Below are positions 11,902 through 26,004 of a stretch of DNA of 64,000 nt, in pieces. The notes under the pieces were generated by a model, which had not been told where the DNA came from, did no database searches, and worked only from the letters and a program-made list of their open reading frames with translations. The stretch spans positions 7,225,501-7,289,500 of the forward strand of contig SMMW01000001.1 in the NCBI GenBank assembly GCA_004794655.1. The letters run 5' to 3'. Each line of letters begins with the position of its first letter. Position 1 is the first letter of the stretch. Both the position numbers and the translations under genes were made by a program. This DNA is from Marisa cornuarietis. Its lineage: Eukaryota > Mollusca > Gastropoda > Architaenioglossa > Ampullariidae.

Positions 11902-14900
11902 CTGAAATGAAAATGGTGGAAAAAATACAACTATTACATATGTTCTTCAGAAAAAACAAGCTTTAAAGAAGAATAAATCTACCTGGAAAATGGCCAAGTT
12001 TGTTTTCTTAGCTTCAATGTTCATTCAGTTTTTAATATGTAGTTTCTCTGCATTCATGTAAACTTCACTCATGCAATCATGTTCTGTGTCTCTTTACCTA
12101 GTTGTTGTAGTGGGAGGTGGAGGTGTGGTCTTGATGATGACAGATGGTGTGATGATGTCATCATCAGTTCCTGAGCCTGTAGCTGTGCAGTCGTCTTCAT
12201 CATCATAAGGGCAAGGACCTCCTCCCGAAAAGATTATTTCATCTGTCACACCATTCTGTGGTGTTGTCTGTTTTTGAATAGAAATTGGATATACAATCTG
12301 CCAACACCGATAAATTCTTGACAACAATTGAATATATGGAAAGAGCACAGGTAAAGAAAAGCAGAATTATTTAAGCTTAAAGATTTAGAGTTTTCAGGTA
12401 CGGACCAAAAACACTCCTGACATTCCCTTTCCAGATCATACTAATGTAAGTGAAATTTAACTCTGATGGATGTTCTGAATGCACAATATTGAAAGAAAGA
12501 AACGCATCTGAATATTCCTGATTTTTTTTTCCTATGAACTATTTACCTGTTACATGACATTTTAATCTTTTAAAGGCTCAGCAATGGAAAAACGGACGAA
12601 TGAATTAAAAGGGATTATATAATTTGCAATTACTACCATTAAAACTATGTACAAGCAAACAACAGACTTGTACGACCAGACCACTTTGACTTTCACTAGC
12701 ATGCCAAGTTGGTACAACTACAATAGCACCTAGATAGCTATGATATGCATATTAGAAGAAAAACGTACACAACAATTACTTTGAATTATTTTCTCATCCT
12801 CCACTGATACGTATGCACATGCTTACAGCTGCAAGCAAATTCAACACACCGAAAAAATTAAAGCAAAGAATTTTCACCTCTCATAAGCTTGAACTGTTCA
12901 ATGTTCTGTAGTCTGCCCTTGACAGGTCTGAGGAATCTTACCACTGAGTGGGTGCAGATTGCACAAAGTGTTTCTTTAGTGTGTGTTTATCAGTTGGTTT
13001 GCTAGATATAAAACGTTTATCACACCGATTGTTTATTGACTGATTTTACTTTCCAAAAAATATTTAAGATGTGCAATTGTAGTGGCAAAAGACTTTAAAG
13101 TTTTATGACCCAAAAGTTCATGGTCAGGAAATTATCTTGCTGTTAAGCCTGCTTTTTAACATATCCACCATAAAAATTGTATTAATTATAAATATTAATG
13201 TAGTTCACTATATAACATAAATACTATGTTAGTTTTCTTTCCTTCTTAGTACAATCAGGACAGCCATCAAGAGTGTTTAAACCACAGACAGAAAATGATC
13301 TGTGGCAAGTGTGTGCGTGTGTGTGCACATGCTTATGTGATAAAGAGAGAAATATCAAGGCCTCTACAGATATGACTGTCAAAGTCAGTTTTAACAGTCT
13401 CCAATATTTCAAAAATCATGAGGTATGTCTCAGAAAAATCTGCAGTGAATTCACCATCAAAGTGTTTCAAACCAGCAAAGTTTTTTATAAAAATGCTGTA
13501 AATAACCAAGATGTAATACTTTCTCACACTCTAAGAATATATGTGCAGCCCTTTTATGTCTTAGTGTTTGAGGAGATGGAACTGAAAATAATACAAGAAA
13601 ACCTGAGAACGGAATCTGGTCTTGAAGACAAAAACAATGATGTATGAGTAACAAAGACGATACAGAATCTACTTAATATTGATTAACAAATATTAAAAAA
13701 ACAAAATGGGATAATAAATATACAGAAAGTTGACTTCAAATATTGACAAATACTTATTTTCAAAATACGCTCCATTGACCATCAATGCACATTTCAAAAA
13801 CTGTAATACTGACGCAAAGGTATGCCAAACATATTAAAATATGCATACAGAAAGCACCAACATTGTAAAAGAAAAACAGTTGGCTAAAACAGCAACGGCC
13901 AAACGCAGCTTCTAGCATAATGCTGGGATACAATCATGCCTGAAGCACGCTAAATGCCAGCCCTATCACAGCTGACTTTTGTTCATACCGAAACATCCCA
14001 CTCAAGAAGATGTCCATCTGAGGTCACAGTGACATGCAGAAGACTGGACATTGTAGCAACTTCTGGCACTACAAAAGGAAGAATCACTGCTGTTGTCACT
14101 TTTTCTGTTACACCTTTTTCATTGCTAGAGAGGAAGGTGAGCGTGGTTGTTGTAGCGGATGTGCTGTTCTGAAGAATAATTTCCTTGAAGTCATCATAAT
14201 CTTCAAAATCATCAGCACTTCCTTCTTCCTGGCGGACAAAACCAGTTTCTTCACTTTCATCATCTTCTTGATCAAGACTAATTAGGTTTCCAGCCATCCC
14301 GGAAAAAGCACATCGGTATTCAACTGTCTGGCGCTGTGATGTAGACTCTGGCTTGCTGTCCTTATAGTCATCATAATCATAGTCTTCATGGTTGTAAGAA
14401 GGCCTTTCCGCAATTACATCGCCCTCTGTCTCTGTATTTGTGTTCTCAAAACCCCCAACAATTCCTCCGTTGGGTAGATGTCTCCCACTACTATGCCAGC
14501 CAATAGAACTTGTAGGAATGTCACTTTCTTCCGAAACTCCAGACACATTTTCTGGTTCATTTTCAGAATGACGGTGCTGGTGAATTTTACGTAACTGATT
14601 TCTTTTTTTTGCTGTGTCTGGTAGCTTTGCTGTAGGATTTGATAGCTGGCTATGGAAATGCTCATGATTTTCTGTGCTGGGCTGGTTTGCAACCGTTCCT
14701 TGCAGAATATGGCGTCTATACTTTTTGTTTGGCGTTTTATGTGATATGGAACTGCTCCACCATTTTGTTCTTTGGAGTGCTGAACCCCAGTTACCAGAAA
14801 GATGGTTTGCTTGTTGCAGCTTGTCTGCTTCTGGCTTCTCCATCTGACCTTGGCCCTTTCCTGATGATTTTATCTGAATTACAGAGTTTTTATCTGCCTG

Positions 14901-17900
14901 TTATCTAGAGCATTCTGTTGTTGTGCACATGCATTCAGTTCGTTTTTTTCAACAAAAATGTTAACAAAAAATGTATATTTCATTTGAAGAAATGCAAAGT
15001 ATACAAAAAAGTTCAATCCCTCAAGACCAATGTAAATAATATTTAAAATGTAATATAAATGAAAAGATTTTTCAGAAACAGCCACTCAAACAGATATGGA
15101 GGAAAAACTTTAACAACCACACAAGAATGGGAATAAGCCTAATATTTTGTCTCATTGGTAGTGTCAGAAACTGTGACTATCTCACATTGTACCCACCTTG
15201 ATCTCTTGCAGTAATCAAAGATGCCATCATTAATAACCCAAGCAGCACAGAATGCCAAAGATACCTTGGTAAAAGATATGGGCCCATAAGCTTTCTGTGG
15301 GACCCATACGTTTTTGGCATTCTGTATAGCCAGGGAATATATAGATCATGGATCAGGAACAATTGTACATTGTGTGCTTGTGGATCACAACTATATTACC
15401 AATGTAAGTAGGTACAGCGATTTTGTAATAGTACACGAGGGCATTGTCTTTTTTCCCTTCTCTAGTTTTTTTTGGCACATATTTAGAGGTTTTAATATGT
15501 GTATGTTATATATATATATATATATGCCAATTTGATTTCGTTTCCTCCAGTGTAAATGATCAGGGTGTAACTTATTGATCCTACAATTGTCATGTAAACC
15601 AGGAACAGTTGTGTGTTTGTGCAGCGTTTTTAGGTACAGCTTTGTGTAATGCGACATGTGGACACTTTCTTCTTGTCCCTCTCTCTCTTCTCTCTCTAAT
15701 TTTAAATATGGAAATATGGATATCAAACACTCTATATTTATATTTTCTACCTCTAGTATGGATTTAAGAATGAAAGAGGTGTTTGAATTGTGTTCTGTGA
15801 ATTGTAATACGGAAAAAAAATTAATTGAATTGAAAAAAAAAAAGAATATATAGATCATCTCAACAAAAACAATATGCTGCCATGGTCTTTTGTAGTTCTT
15901 AACCAATCGTAACAGTTTAATACTGATCGAAGGGGCAGCACACATATAATATAATATGGACACATGCCAAAATATCTACATAGATTTTAAAGTTGGAACA
16001 AGAAGAAAAATATGGGACACATTTTACTGATATCAATAATACTTGCAGTAAATTTAATGATCAAAGTTTCAACAAGTCTTTGTGCATTGTGAATCAATGA
16101 GTGTTGTTTGGATACATACCCCAACTCCCTGTGTTGACTGCATTTCCAAAACATCATCAACCTTTGACTTTTTTCTGAAATGGCAACAACAAATATGCTT
16201 CAATTCATGGCTTTTGAGCCATAATCATATGAATAATTTACCTCTTTTTCTGTGTGTTAGATTTAATGTTATAAAAGGCTGTCATTTCTAAGATTTTTCC
16301 CTTATAATTTTGGGGACTTATTATAGCTCTTCAGATGCTGGAGAGTTAATATGCAGAAATTCCAACACTCCAGCCCTTGTACACACGTACGCATACAAAG
16401 AGTGGGAGACAGGTTTATATTGAAAACAAAATGCCTTCTGTAATGGCATGCACTTTCATCTCATCAAGACATGTTTTGCTGTAATAATTCTCACTCAGTA
16501 ATAGGAAGGCCTCCATTGACATGCGTCACATTTCCTTCCAGAGAAATCCTTTTGTCTCCTTCTCTTGCCAGATCCAGGATCTTAATACCATTTAGAACCA
16601 GACCTAACAAGAGCATAGGGTAATGTATATGTCATGATGTGATTGCCATACAAATATACTTTCCCAGTTATTTTTCATTACTGCACTAAGTTTCTGGACT
16701 TACAATGTCAAGGTGATTATACTTTTTAGACTGCTCAGTATAATCATGTTGAAAGATGGATTGTCAAAGCTGAGCAACCCCAGCCTGAACTTGCAAGCAG
16801 TTACCTGATATAGTGCCTTGAAATGGACGTGATACTGTTTTATTTTTTTCCTGTTTTCCACCAATGTAAATAAATGCCTGATTGTTGAATGTGTGTGCTT
16901 GTTGACCTGAAACAGATTCCAAAAAATGAAATAACAAAAGATTTAATGAAATATTTAGCAAATTTCCAGTCAATTGATGACAATAATCATAAAGTTTGGT
17001 GAGCAAAACAATCTACACTACTTCAAAATGTCTCTGCTTGCTATGGCTAATGCTACAAAAGATCAGAGACATATAGTACAATTAAGGTATATACTGAGCT
17101 GATGAGAGACAAAACTGTCTGGACCGAAAAATTGTTGCCAAACCAAAAAAAGGTCTTGCTTTCAAAGTTCTAGCTAAAATACCTCTCTAATTGCAGTTGA
17201 CTGACCGAGTGAAACAAATCTAATGTATATCATACGGTAACAGACAGAATGCACTAAGCACTTTCGACGTTGTGATAGAGAATTTGCAAGGCCTACTTAG
17301 CAATCTTTCTGTAGATTATTCTTAATTGTTAAAACAGTGACTGATAATTAAAACTACTACCAACTCACCACAAAAGGCAATCGAATGGATAATTGTTGCA
17401 ATAAAAACCACGGACCTTCATTCATAATGAAGGTCCGTGATAAAAACCATGCACAACACAGAAGTATACCCCAACTTCTCTGTTGCTGAAGTAATTAAGT
17501 TTCCGTAAACTTCAAGGTTGGAAATTTTAAGATATATATATTTCGCAATCAGTATCACATTCATAATTTTGAAAAAATATATTTTCGAGGCCATGCATAT
17601 ATTAAATTCACTTCATTACTTGAAACCACAGGTTATGCTCTTTAAGGCTGCCATTAATATATGACTGACATTCCGACTTTTTCTTGGAAAATGCATGTAA
17701 GTGAACGTATATTTTATTTTTAAATCTGTAGACAAACCAATATACATGTACAAAAATCAATTCATAAATGACAGAACTCTTTTAATGTTTAATTATTTTA
17801 ATATGGCATTCACAAGCCATATACCTCTATCTTATTTTCTTAACTAGGGAAAAATACAAAAAAGATTTCATGTGCCACACCCTTACGATGTGAAAATTGA

Positions 17901-20900
17901 TCAGTCCTTGATTCTGTCAGGTGCCGAGTCCTTTTAATCTACCTTTTAGGTTAAACAGTACGATTTTGCAAACTCTTATACAGTAATCAGATACTGATCG
18001 ATTAGAGTGTGTTGGGGATGGGGGGAGGAAACGGGGCAAGTCAATCTTCTCATGCCTCCATATATATTATGCTACGAATCCATGCACATGCCCCCCAGAT
18101 ACTCATGGCATGGGACCCACATGCCGGCCCCCCCCCCTGTTCCTGTGCTGCTGGGGATCGATGGCCTTTCACGAAGTTTTAATATGCATCTACAGTGATG
18201 TAGAAAGCTGCTTGGCTTTTGGAGGTGGTGGGGAGCACACTTCATGCTGACAGTGAACGGCATTCACATTTTCTTGCTGAGGTCAGTTCGATCTTTTCTA
18301 AGAGGACGGCTGCCCCCCTCCCGCTTGCCCCCCCCCTGTTCTTACGCCACTTATATCTACCAACAAAGTCAGGAGGATGCTTGAGTTTCTGGCTTTAATG
18401 CGCCAGTGTATGTGCTTTCGGTTTTTTTTTAAAGATGCCAAATCGACCTGTTCCAGCTTTCGATCAAGATCGAGAAACAGTTCTGTTATTTTGGTAATTA
18501 ATTATATTAATTCCTTTCCTGTTTGTAAATAACACTACAGCGGCGCTTTGTTCAACTAAAATACCACAGTTCGTAAACACTAATGTGAGGATCACAGCCT
18601 ATAAAAAGAGAACTTAATAGGAATGCACGCTACCTATACCCGTTTACTAAACAAATTTGAAACATCTGTGTGCTGGCAATTTCCAGCAAATGCCATTAAG
18701 CCGATCTCTGACAAAGTATGTATAAGAGAACTAGAATATGACATTATATAGCTATATATACGTACGTGTTACTCAGTGTACTTCATCTAAGTTGGTCAAT
18801 CAGAAAGCATTTAGAGGAAGAAGTCCCATTATTTTATCTTATATTACAAGAAGAGTCCAGAAGGTACTACATATATATATATATATATGGGTCAACTCTG
18901 AGCAAAATGAGAAATTACATATATCGATCGTATCCAAGTACAATTCAACGGCTTTCATAAAAATGATTCTTTACTGCAAGCAAAGAAGAAAAAAATGTGC
19001 TTTGTTGAAAACGCACGTATACTGTCCTCTAAAGCATGCAGATGTAAGAAATTAATTCTGACAGTGAATGAAATATGATACTAATAGCTTTCCTTTTAAA
19101 TTTCTTCAACCCCCACCACCACCACCACCTCCACCATTGCTTTGAAGAAAAAGATTACATCGACAACTGACTTTAAAAGTAATCGTTTTGAGTTCATTGC
19201 TTTGGATTTTCTCTGCTGCAGCTGCCCGTGCAATTAATGACCTGTACACAGATACTGATTAAAAAACATTTGATCAAATTTTGGAGAGGGCCCCAGCACT
19301 CATAAAAACACAAAAACAATGTGAAAACCTTTCAACTTTCTTTTTTCGTTGTTGCTCGCAATCATGTCAAGCAATACAAAACTTTACAAGTAATCTTAGA
19401 CAGAGAATGTTTTCGACAAAAACTGCTTGCAAAATGTTAGGCCTTCACACGCAAACACGCAAGATTTGGCCAGGATTGGGGATATTGTGTAATCTTGGTC
19501 TGCCAAACAAACCCCAAACCAAAGTTAGCGTACCTAAGCGCGCGGTGAGATTGGAAAAAAAAAACACGCTGCCAAGATTCGTGACTCAACCTTAGTTCAC
19601 CCCAAAACTGGTGTCTAGGGAATTTTTGTGCACAGATCGTAACAAACTGATGGAGCGCAGCCGTATTGAACTCACGCCAGTACGTGGGGCCGGTCTTCCG
19701 CCCGCCTGAGAATGTCCCCCACTGAACAGCCTGTCCACTCCTTCACATCAACCTTAACTGGCTGCCCAAAATTTAGCCAGTCTCGCTGACACGCATACGC
19801 ATGCCTATTGAGTCTTTCCATTCGCTAAAAATAGCTGTATACGACGCGTGTTCGTAATTATTGTTTTTAAAATGCCGACTGTTAAGTAGCTTATATTCTT
19901 ATGCTTTAATTATGGTTAGCTCATTATCAAGAAGTATATATTTTTAATAATCCTAACAGGCAAAACGCTTACTCCAGCAGCGTGGCACCTATTTTCACTG
20001 CAGGTGTATCACATTCGGATATTTTCTTGTATTGACATTTCTTCGTCAGTTTTCAAGATTTAGGTATTCAAGATTGAAGTTTATCAAAGAATGTCGTAAA
20101 TTTTAGTGAAGATACAACATTTTTGCTTTGCAAACTGGAGATGAATCAAACCAAAGTATTGTGAGAGCTAAAATTAAGTGCTTTTGCGAACAAAATGCAA
20201 ACGATTTATTTATCCCTAAATAAAATTTTATGATAAATATTGGGATAGGGGCTATAGGGTAAAGTAGGTACACGCTACATAATTTTGCTTCTTTGTGTAC
20301 ATGGGAAACAAAACATGATTACGGATGGAGTTCATATCTGCTGTTAAGCTATAGATATAATGCTTATCTTCGTGAGGGATCCAAAATTTGTGAATTTAAT
20401 TATTTATTTGTTCATCACTTAAGACAATTTACAGAACAAAACATTAACTTATGGTTTTATATATATATATATATATATACATATCATGTTCATTAAAGAG
20501 ATTGTCATGTTTGTTTTCAGAATCAACTTCAATTTCATACAATCCAAGAAGATGATCAAGGCCTCGATCATTGGTTTTCCAAACTTACTCTTCACAAAGA
20601 ATCCCACCTCCACAGATGCCCCCAGCACCACCAAGACCTGATGGATCTAATGAGCCAAAAATGCTACTCCCTCTTTTCAAACACTTTTTGGCCTGTTGTC
20701 TTTCCAAAACCACCAATGTTAGGGTCATCTACTTCAATGACTGTTACCGACTGTAAGATTGTTCTCACACTTCTAATTTGTATATTGAGGAAAATAGAAG
20801 TGCCTTGTTTACTTTATGCATAAGAGAGACATTTAATCTCATTGTACATACACATAAACATATCAGCATTAAGAGCGTCTGTTTTTTAGGAGAAATTGAC

Positions 20901-23900
20901 CCAAATCCTGCAGTGGAAAGTGGACTGCCAGACATGGCAAAGCAATGTGGCTTTCAGCCAACAAATTCCTGTCCTGCCTGAGAGCTCAATTTTTCCCCAT
21001 TACAAGAAGTTGGTCAGCTGGAGGACAATACCTTAGAAGGGGAGGACACAAGTAAATGGGTGGTAAGAAACCATACCAAAATTGAATCAGAAGCATAAGT
21101 TTAACAGTAGGAATAATAATCAAGATTATAAAGTGACTTCTCAGTTTTAAATATTTCTACTTTTGTTAACCTTGTCTTAGGGTAGTAGCTCACGTCTCAT
21201 TCTAACGAGTTTGTGAAGATTCACAGAAGTAGTCAATTCGTGCATGAGATCTGTATGTGTATGAGACTGTTGCTGACTGAAACGCTGGTTTCAGGCTTTG
21301 AACATCAGCAGTTTCTGATGACAGACAGCATGTGTTGCCTTGCATTGTCTGTTGGAGCAACCGTTTGAACAAAACACAGCTGTTTGGCTATAATGTCATA
21401 AAAGGAAAACTATGGTTCATCAGTTTAAAACATTTATAAAATACGATTTATGGTAAATGACATTTGCAGCAGTTATCAAGTTAATTTGTGTTTTTATTTT
21501 GTTTCTGTGATTCTTTATGTGCAAAAAGAAATTCCCAAGGGAATTGATAGTGTTGAGCTATTTCTAATGAGAGTGATAGTGATAACCTGTGAAGAGAAGC
21601 AAATTTTTAATAGCCAACACTATTACCACAGCAGCTGATTCCATCTTTCTTGTATAAAATGAGATATCAAGAAATTTAGCACTACAAAAAAGTAATTACT
21701 GGAAGAATAACGGAGATAAACGGAGACCCAATGCCACCAAATTTCCCTGGACAAAAATTGGCATAAGCTTGGGAGAAATGGGTGTTACACGGAGGCCACA
21801 TGTGAAATGCCATGATATAACCAGGATGGGTCAAGATTTGCGATTCATTGGCACTTATGGAGCGCCAAGATATGGCGTGGATTCAGCCAATGCTGGACTA
21901 CTTTTCACTTTCAAATTTGGGCCAATATTGTAAACAAGGAAACGCCAGTATTGGTGCCAATGCTGGACCAATATTGGTGTTTGCTGGGGTGCAGATTTCA
22001 AAAAGTGCAGACCATTAATGAGGATATAATGAGAACTAGGGTGAGAGCTCATGTAATCAAAGCTGTGGCTGGCTCTTGTCAATTTTGTCATTGACAGACC
22101 ATTTATTTACCTTCATCCACTAGTGTATCCACACTCCAAGAGAAGACTTGATGTTGCAAAAAAGAGATTCTCAATATTACACAGCGCAAATTTCAAAAAC
22201 CAACGACTTCCAAAAACAAGCATTTCGAACTGCCTTCCTCCCCAGGTAGTATTTACAAACATTTTGTTAAATGTCATTTCAGTATGTGTGAGAGTAAGAG
22301 AGAACATGAAACGGACGGATAGACAGACAGCAAATAAACATTGACAGCGACCCTTTCCGAATATGCCTTTGCCGAAAAGACAAGTATTGCTTCTTCATTA
22401 GTTCAGAATAGGACACGTCTTTTCAAGTTTATCTTATTATTAGTATGATATGATGAGCTGCTTATAAGGTTTGCTGTCAGGGGTTTTAGACTTTCATCCC
22501 AATCAAAACAAAAAGTTATTACCATACCAGCCTTTCCCCTAGAGTGCAAAACCGACGGAGAAGCACTGTGCTGTTCAAAACTGTTTTTCTTCATGCAAGG
22601 AAGCCTGCTGGCACAGTGGGAAAGAGCGTATCACATGTTTCATATCTTGTTTACCAAAATAATCAGATTTAAACTTGACAGGGATATTGACAGTCACTGG
22701 GTTCAGGTATAAACAGATTTAAGCTTACATCCACAGCGACACTAACAGTCAACGAGAAAATCGAAGGACAGAAGTCTCATCTGGTCACCCTGAGCTCAGG
22801 GAAAGTGCTGGTGAAGAACTTTATTATATCTCACATTCTCGCAGCCCAAAAAAATCATTGAATAGGTGAGGTTTCACTTAATGTTACTGTTGGAAGTATG
22901 ACAATTTTTTTTACACCTTCTTGGATTGGAAAGCCATGCAACCACAGCAATTGGCAGATGCAATCATTCGGATCGGGTTTACAGAAAATGCGTTCAGCAT
23001 AGGATTGAAATAATACTCAGTTATGCACCTGGGAAGGAAGCAACAGCAAATACATTCCAGAACAGTTAATGAACTGGTATGTATAAATCATTTCAAATCT
23101 ATTTATAAATAACAATAATTCTGTACCGAAAACGAAACACGAAATAATTACAAGGGATAATTCAGTCCTGCGAACTAATCATTGTTACTGCCAATGATGA
23201 AGCTGAAATTTTTTGTAGGAAATTTCTAAATTTATGGAATTTGTAAACTCTTTTCCGGAATGCCTTGTTTTGTGGGAAGTCATGGCGGGTACATATTAAC
23301 CGAACGATCTGAATACTTATACCGAGGGTTGTCTGCCAAAATTTTGCGAAGAGTGTGTGGTAAGACCTTCTCGATGAAAAAAAACCGTGTAGGAAATATT
23401 ATGAACGTAAAGTGTAGATCAGACCCTCTGCGGCTGTCAACCCTTGATATGAATACATGTAGATACAAACAGTAACACAGAATGAATCTTGCCGTGCGAA
23501 AGTTTCGTTATTAACAAAACTTTCTTACAAGGAAAGTGTGCGTCCGCCTGCTCATGCGTGGAAGACAAAGTATACAAGGACGCGCGTGCGTTTGTGTACG
23601 CGCGTCGGTGTTTGTTTGTGAGCACGCCCATTTTATTCTTGGTCACATTATCAGCAAGCTGTGGCACGCATTTGGGGTATTTCCGGTGGACACACGCATA
23701 TTTGCGTGACACTTGTCTCCGTACGAAATAACTGGTGACAATAATAAACGCTTTCTCAAGGCAAGATCCACATCTGGAAGCTGTTAGCAAGCTAACGAAT
23801 CTTTGGATCTAGACGATTCATAAGGTGCCAAGTCAGCACCTTCTTGTACAGCTGCTTTATCGACATGTACATAAATATCGAGACGTTAAAAGATTAATCT

Positions 23901-25220
23901 AAACAACTCTACCTGCTCTGCTCATAACTAACACGGCAACCATGACACTCGTACACTGCACACTAAAGAAACCTGAGGCTCATTTGTGTGTCACATGAAC
24001 ATCTCGTTTTCTGCCACCAGTCTGCACTTTAAAGGTGCGCAACCACGGTCGCAAAACGACTCCGTAGCTCCCACCCCACACCCCACACCCCACACCCCAC
24101 ACCCCATGTTCTCACGTGCACATTGCATATATCCCTCAAGATTTCACCAGGTTGCCTACTAAATCAACTAAAACTAGGCGTGTACCAACAGGAATGACAT
24201 TATATTTATGAGGTGTACTTTGCCAAAACTCTGAACATTATCGTCAAATGGCTGCCTCTTTAACCCTGAAAATCGACGACTGATGATTGGTATTAACAAT
24301 CCGCTTTCTCGTCTTTTATTGGAAGCTTCGCGAAGGAATAATGTTTGTTAAGAGTCTGGGCAAAGTTTACAAACGCAAGGGAAGGTAGATCACATTCAAG
24401 ATTGTCTCTCAGCACAGTTTTATAATGTACAAGTACTCCACCAGAGGCATGATACAGGAGAAAAACGACAAGCATTGGATTAAATTATGTCACTTGGCAA
24501 TGTAGTGTGCGTGGAGATAAAGAAGAGATACATATGGTTTCAGGTATTTGTAAGAAAATGACAAAAATGATACAGAAACTGAAATAAAACATGTTCAAAG
24601 ACAGGAAAAGAAGGACAAAATTTCCCAAACAAAAGCAATAGTGGAACGATAATGCAAACTTATAACGAAGGTAAAATGCATGCTCCAGTTTTAAGTAGTT
24701 ATAGCTCATTATCACTAGCCACTGTTAAAACGCTTATTACTTAAATACAGAAATAGAAAAGAAAAATGAAAATAAAAAATGTAAAAGGAAGAAAATTTCT
24801 AGGACCTAAATTTAAATGCACCAAATATTCTGAGAATTTCAATGGCTCACGTGTAAAAGAAAGTGTTAATATTAGTTATAAAAATAATGTAGAAATAATT
24901 TTTACATTAATAATGCATGAATGAGATTGAGAATACACCAGCTGAGCCATTTCACTTACCTCTAGGCATTTTGGTCTGCATCATAAGGTTGTCTACCTGA
25001 ATGGTGGAATTGGGCCCAGACCGCGTGAAGCGCACTACGTGGTATTTTCCATCATTCACCTTGTCAAACATTTCTCCGATTGGATAATCCATTGTCCCCA
25101 TGTTATAAACCGCCACAATGTTGCCTTTGTTCTAGATTAGTTAAATGGTACAGATATAAGTACATATTAATCCAAGTTAATAAATTAGTTGTGCAGGAAA
25201 TGGGACTGTTTGCGTGGATA

Positions 25221-25251
<31 letters not shown>

Positions 25252-25967
25252 GTGAGTGAGTGAGTGAGTGAGTGAGTGAGTGAGTGAGTGAGTGAGTGAG
25301 TGATATGCACAAAACATACGTGCGTAAATGAACGCACGAGCAAGCAAATACTTTGTCCAATAGCACAAGACGAGTAATCGGCCTTCCAACACTAAGAAAA
25401 CAATAAAACAGAATGTACGATATCAAAGAATATTAGCAAAATACAAATATTAGCAAAATACAAATATTAGCAAAATATTTTAAAATGCACAAAAGCCCAT
25501 GATTTTGAAGTTTATAATATAATCATTTCAAATATTTAATTATGTGCATTACTGGCCAGCTAAAATAAATCATCATAAAATAAAAACATGAAGCAAAAAA
25601 TCAAAGAAACTATGAAAAGGCCCCTGGCACTTGTTTACTGCGGGTCGACAGCGCGATTATAGTCAACACTGTCATCTAGATTGGTCGACCAGAGAAGCCA
25701 CAGCCACAGCGTGCTTAGCTTACCAGTTCCAGCTCGATGTAGTCGTCGTAGGTGGCGCTGTCGATGCGCACGAGCACGGCGTCTGCAGACCTGGTCTTGA
25801 AGCCCAGCGCCAGATTCTCACGATTCGTGGATGGCAGGTTCTCGGCGGGGTGAGCAAACTTGATCAAGCCATACCCTGGCCCGAATCTGTATGTCGTGCT
25901 TTCTACTCAGGCACAGAGGACATTGAATGACCTTTAGTAAAAGGCACCGAGAGACTGCGGGCGAGGA

Positions 25968-26004
<37 letters not shown>

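Larger units (their letters stand above)
16907..24959 (-). other. Neurexin intron 11, at the splice site 4 position (8 kb)
   Basis: Contains a perfect hairpin (17401-17449), a hAT-like MITE (18193-18351), (AT)n runs (18870-18888, 20459-20479), CCAATATTGG-type repeats (about 21890-21990), a candidate 36 nt cassette exon (22111-22146), a possible SINE head (about 22606) and a (CCCCACA)n array (24074-24106). No exon resembling the vertebrate 30-residue splice site 4 insert was recognised. Confidence 0.5.
25132..25723 (-). other. Neurexin intron 10
   Basis: 592 bp with a long (GT)n(GAGT)n tract and a 16-17 bp tandem repeat; nothing coding. Confidence 0.6.

Noticed and set aside
15391..15963. 190-codon minus-strand frame in intron 13
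   Set aside because: Low-complexity translation (poly-Phe, Tyr-Ile repeats from an AT run), no domain.
25103..25426. Frames rich in SLTHSLTH repeats
   Set aside because: Translation of the (GAGT)n/(GT)n microsatellite overlapping intron 10 and exon 11 in a wrong frame.
24069..25480. Short direct repeats with spacing that could suggest a CRISPR array
   Set aside because: Units are contiguous or simple-sequence, with no unique spacers, and the DNA is clearly eukaryotic.
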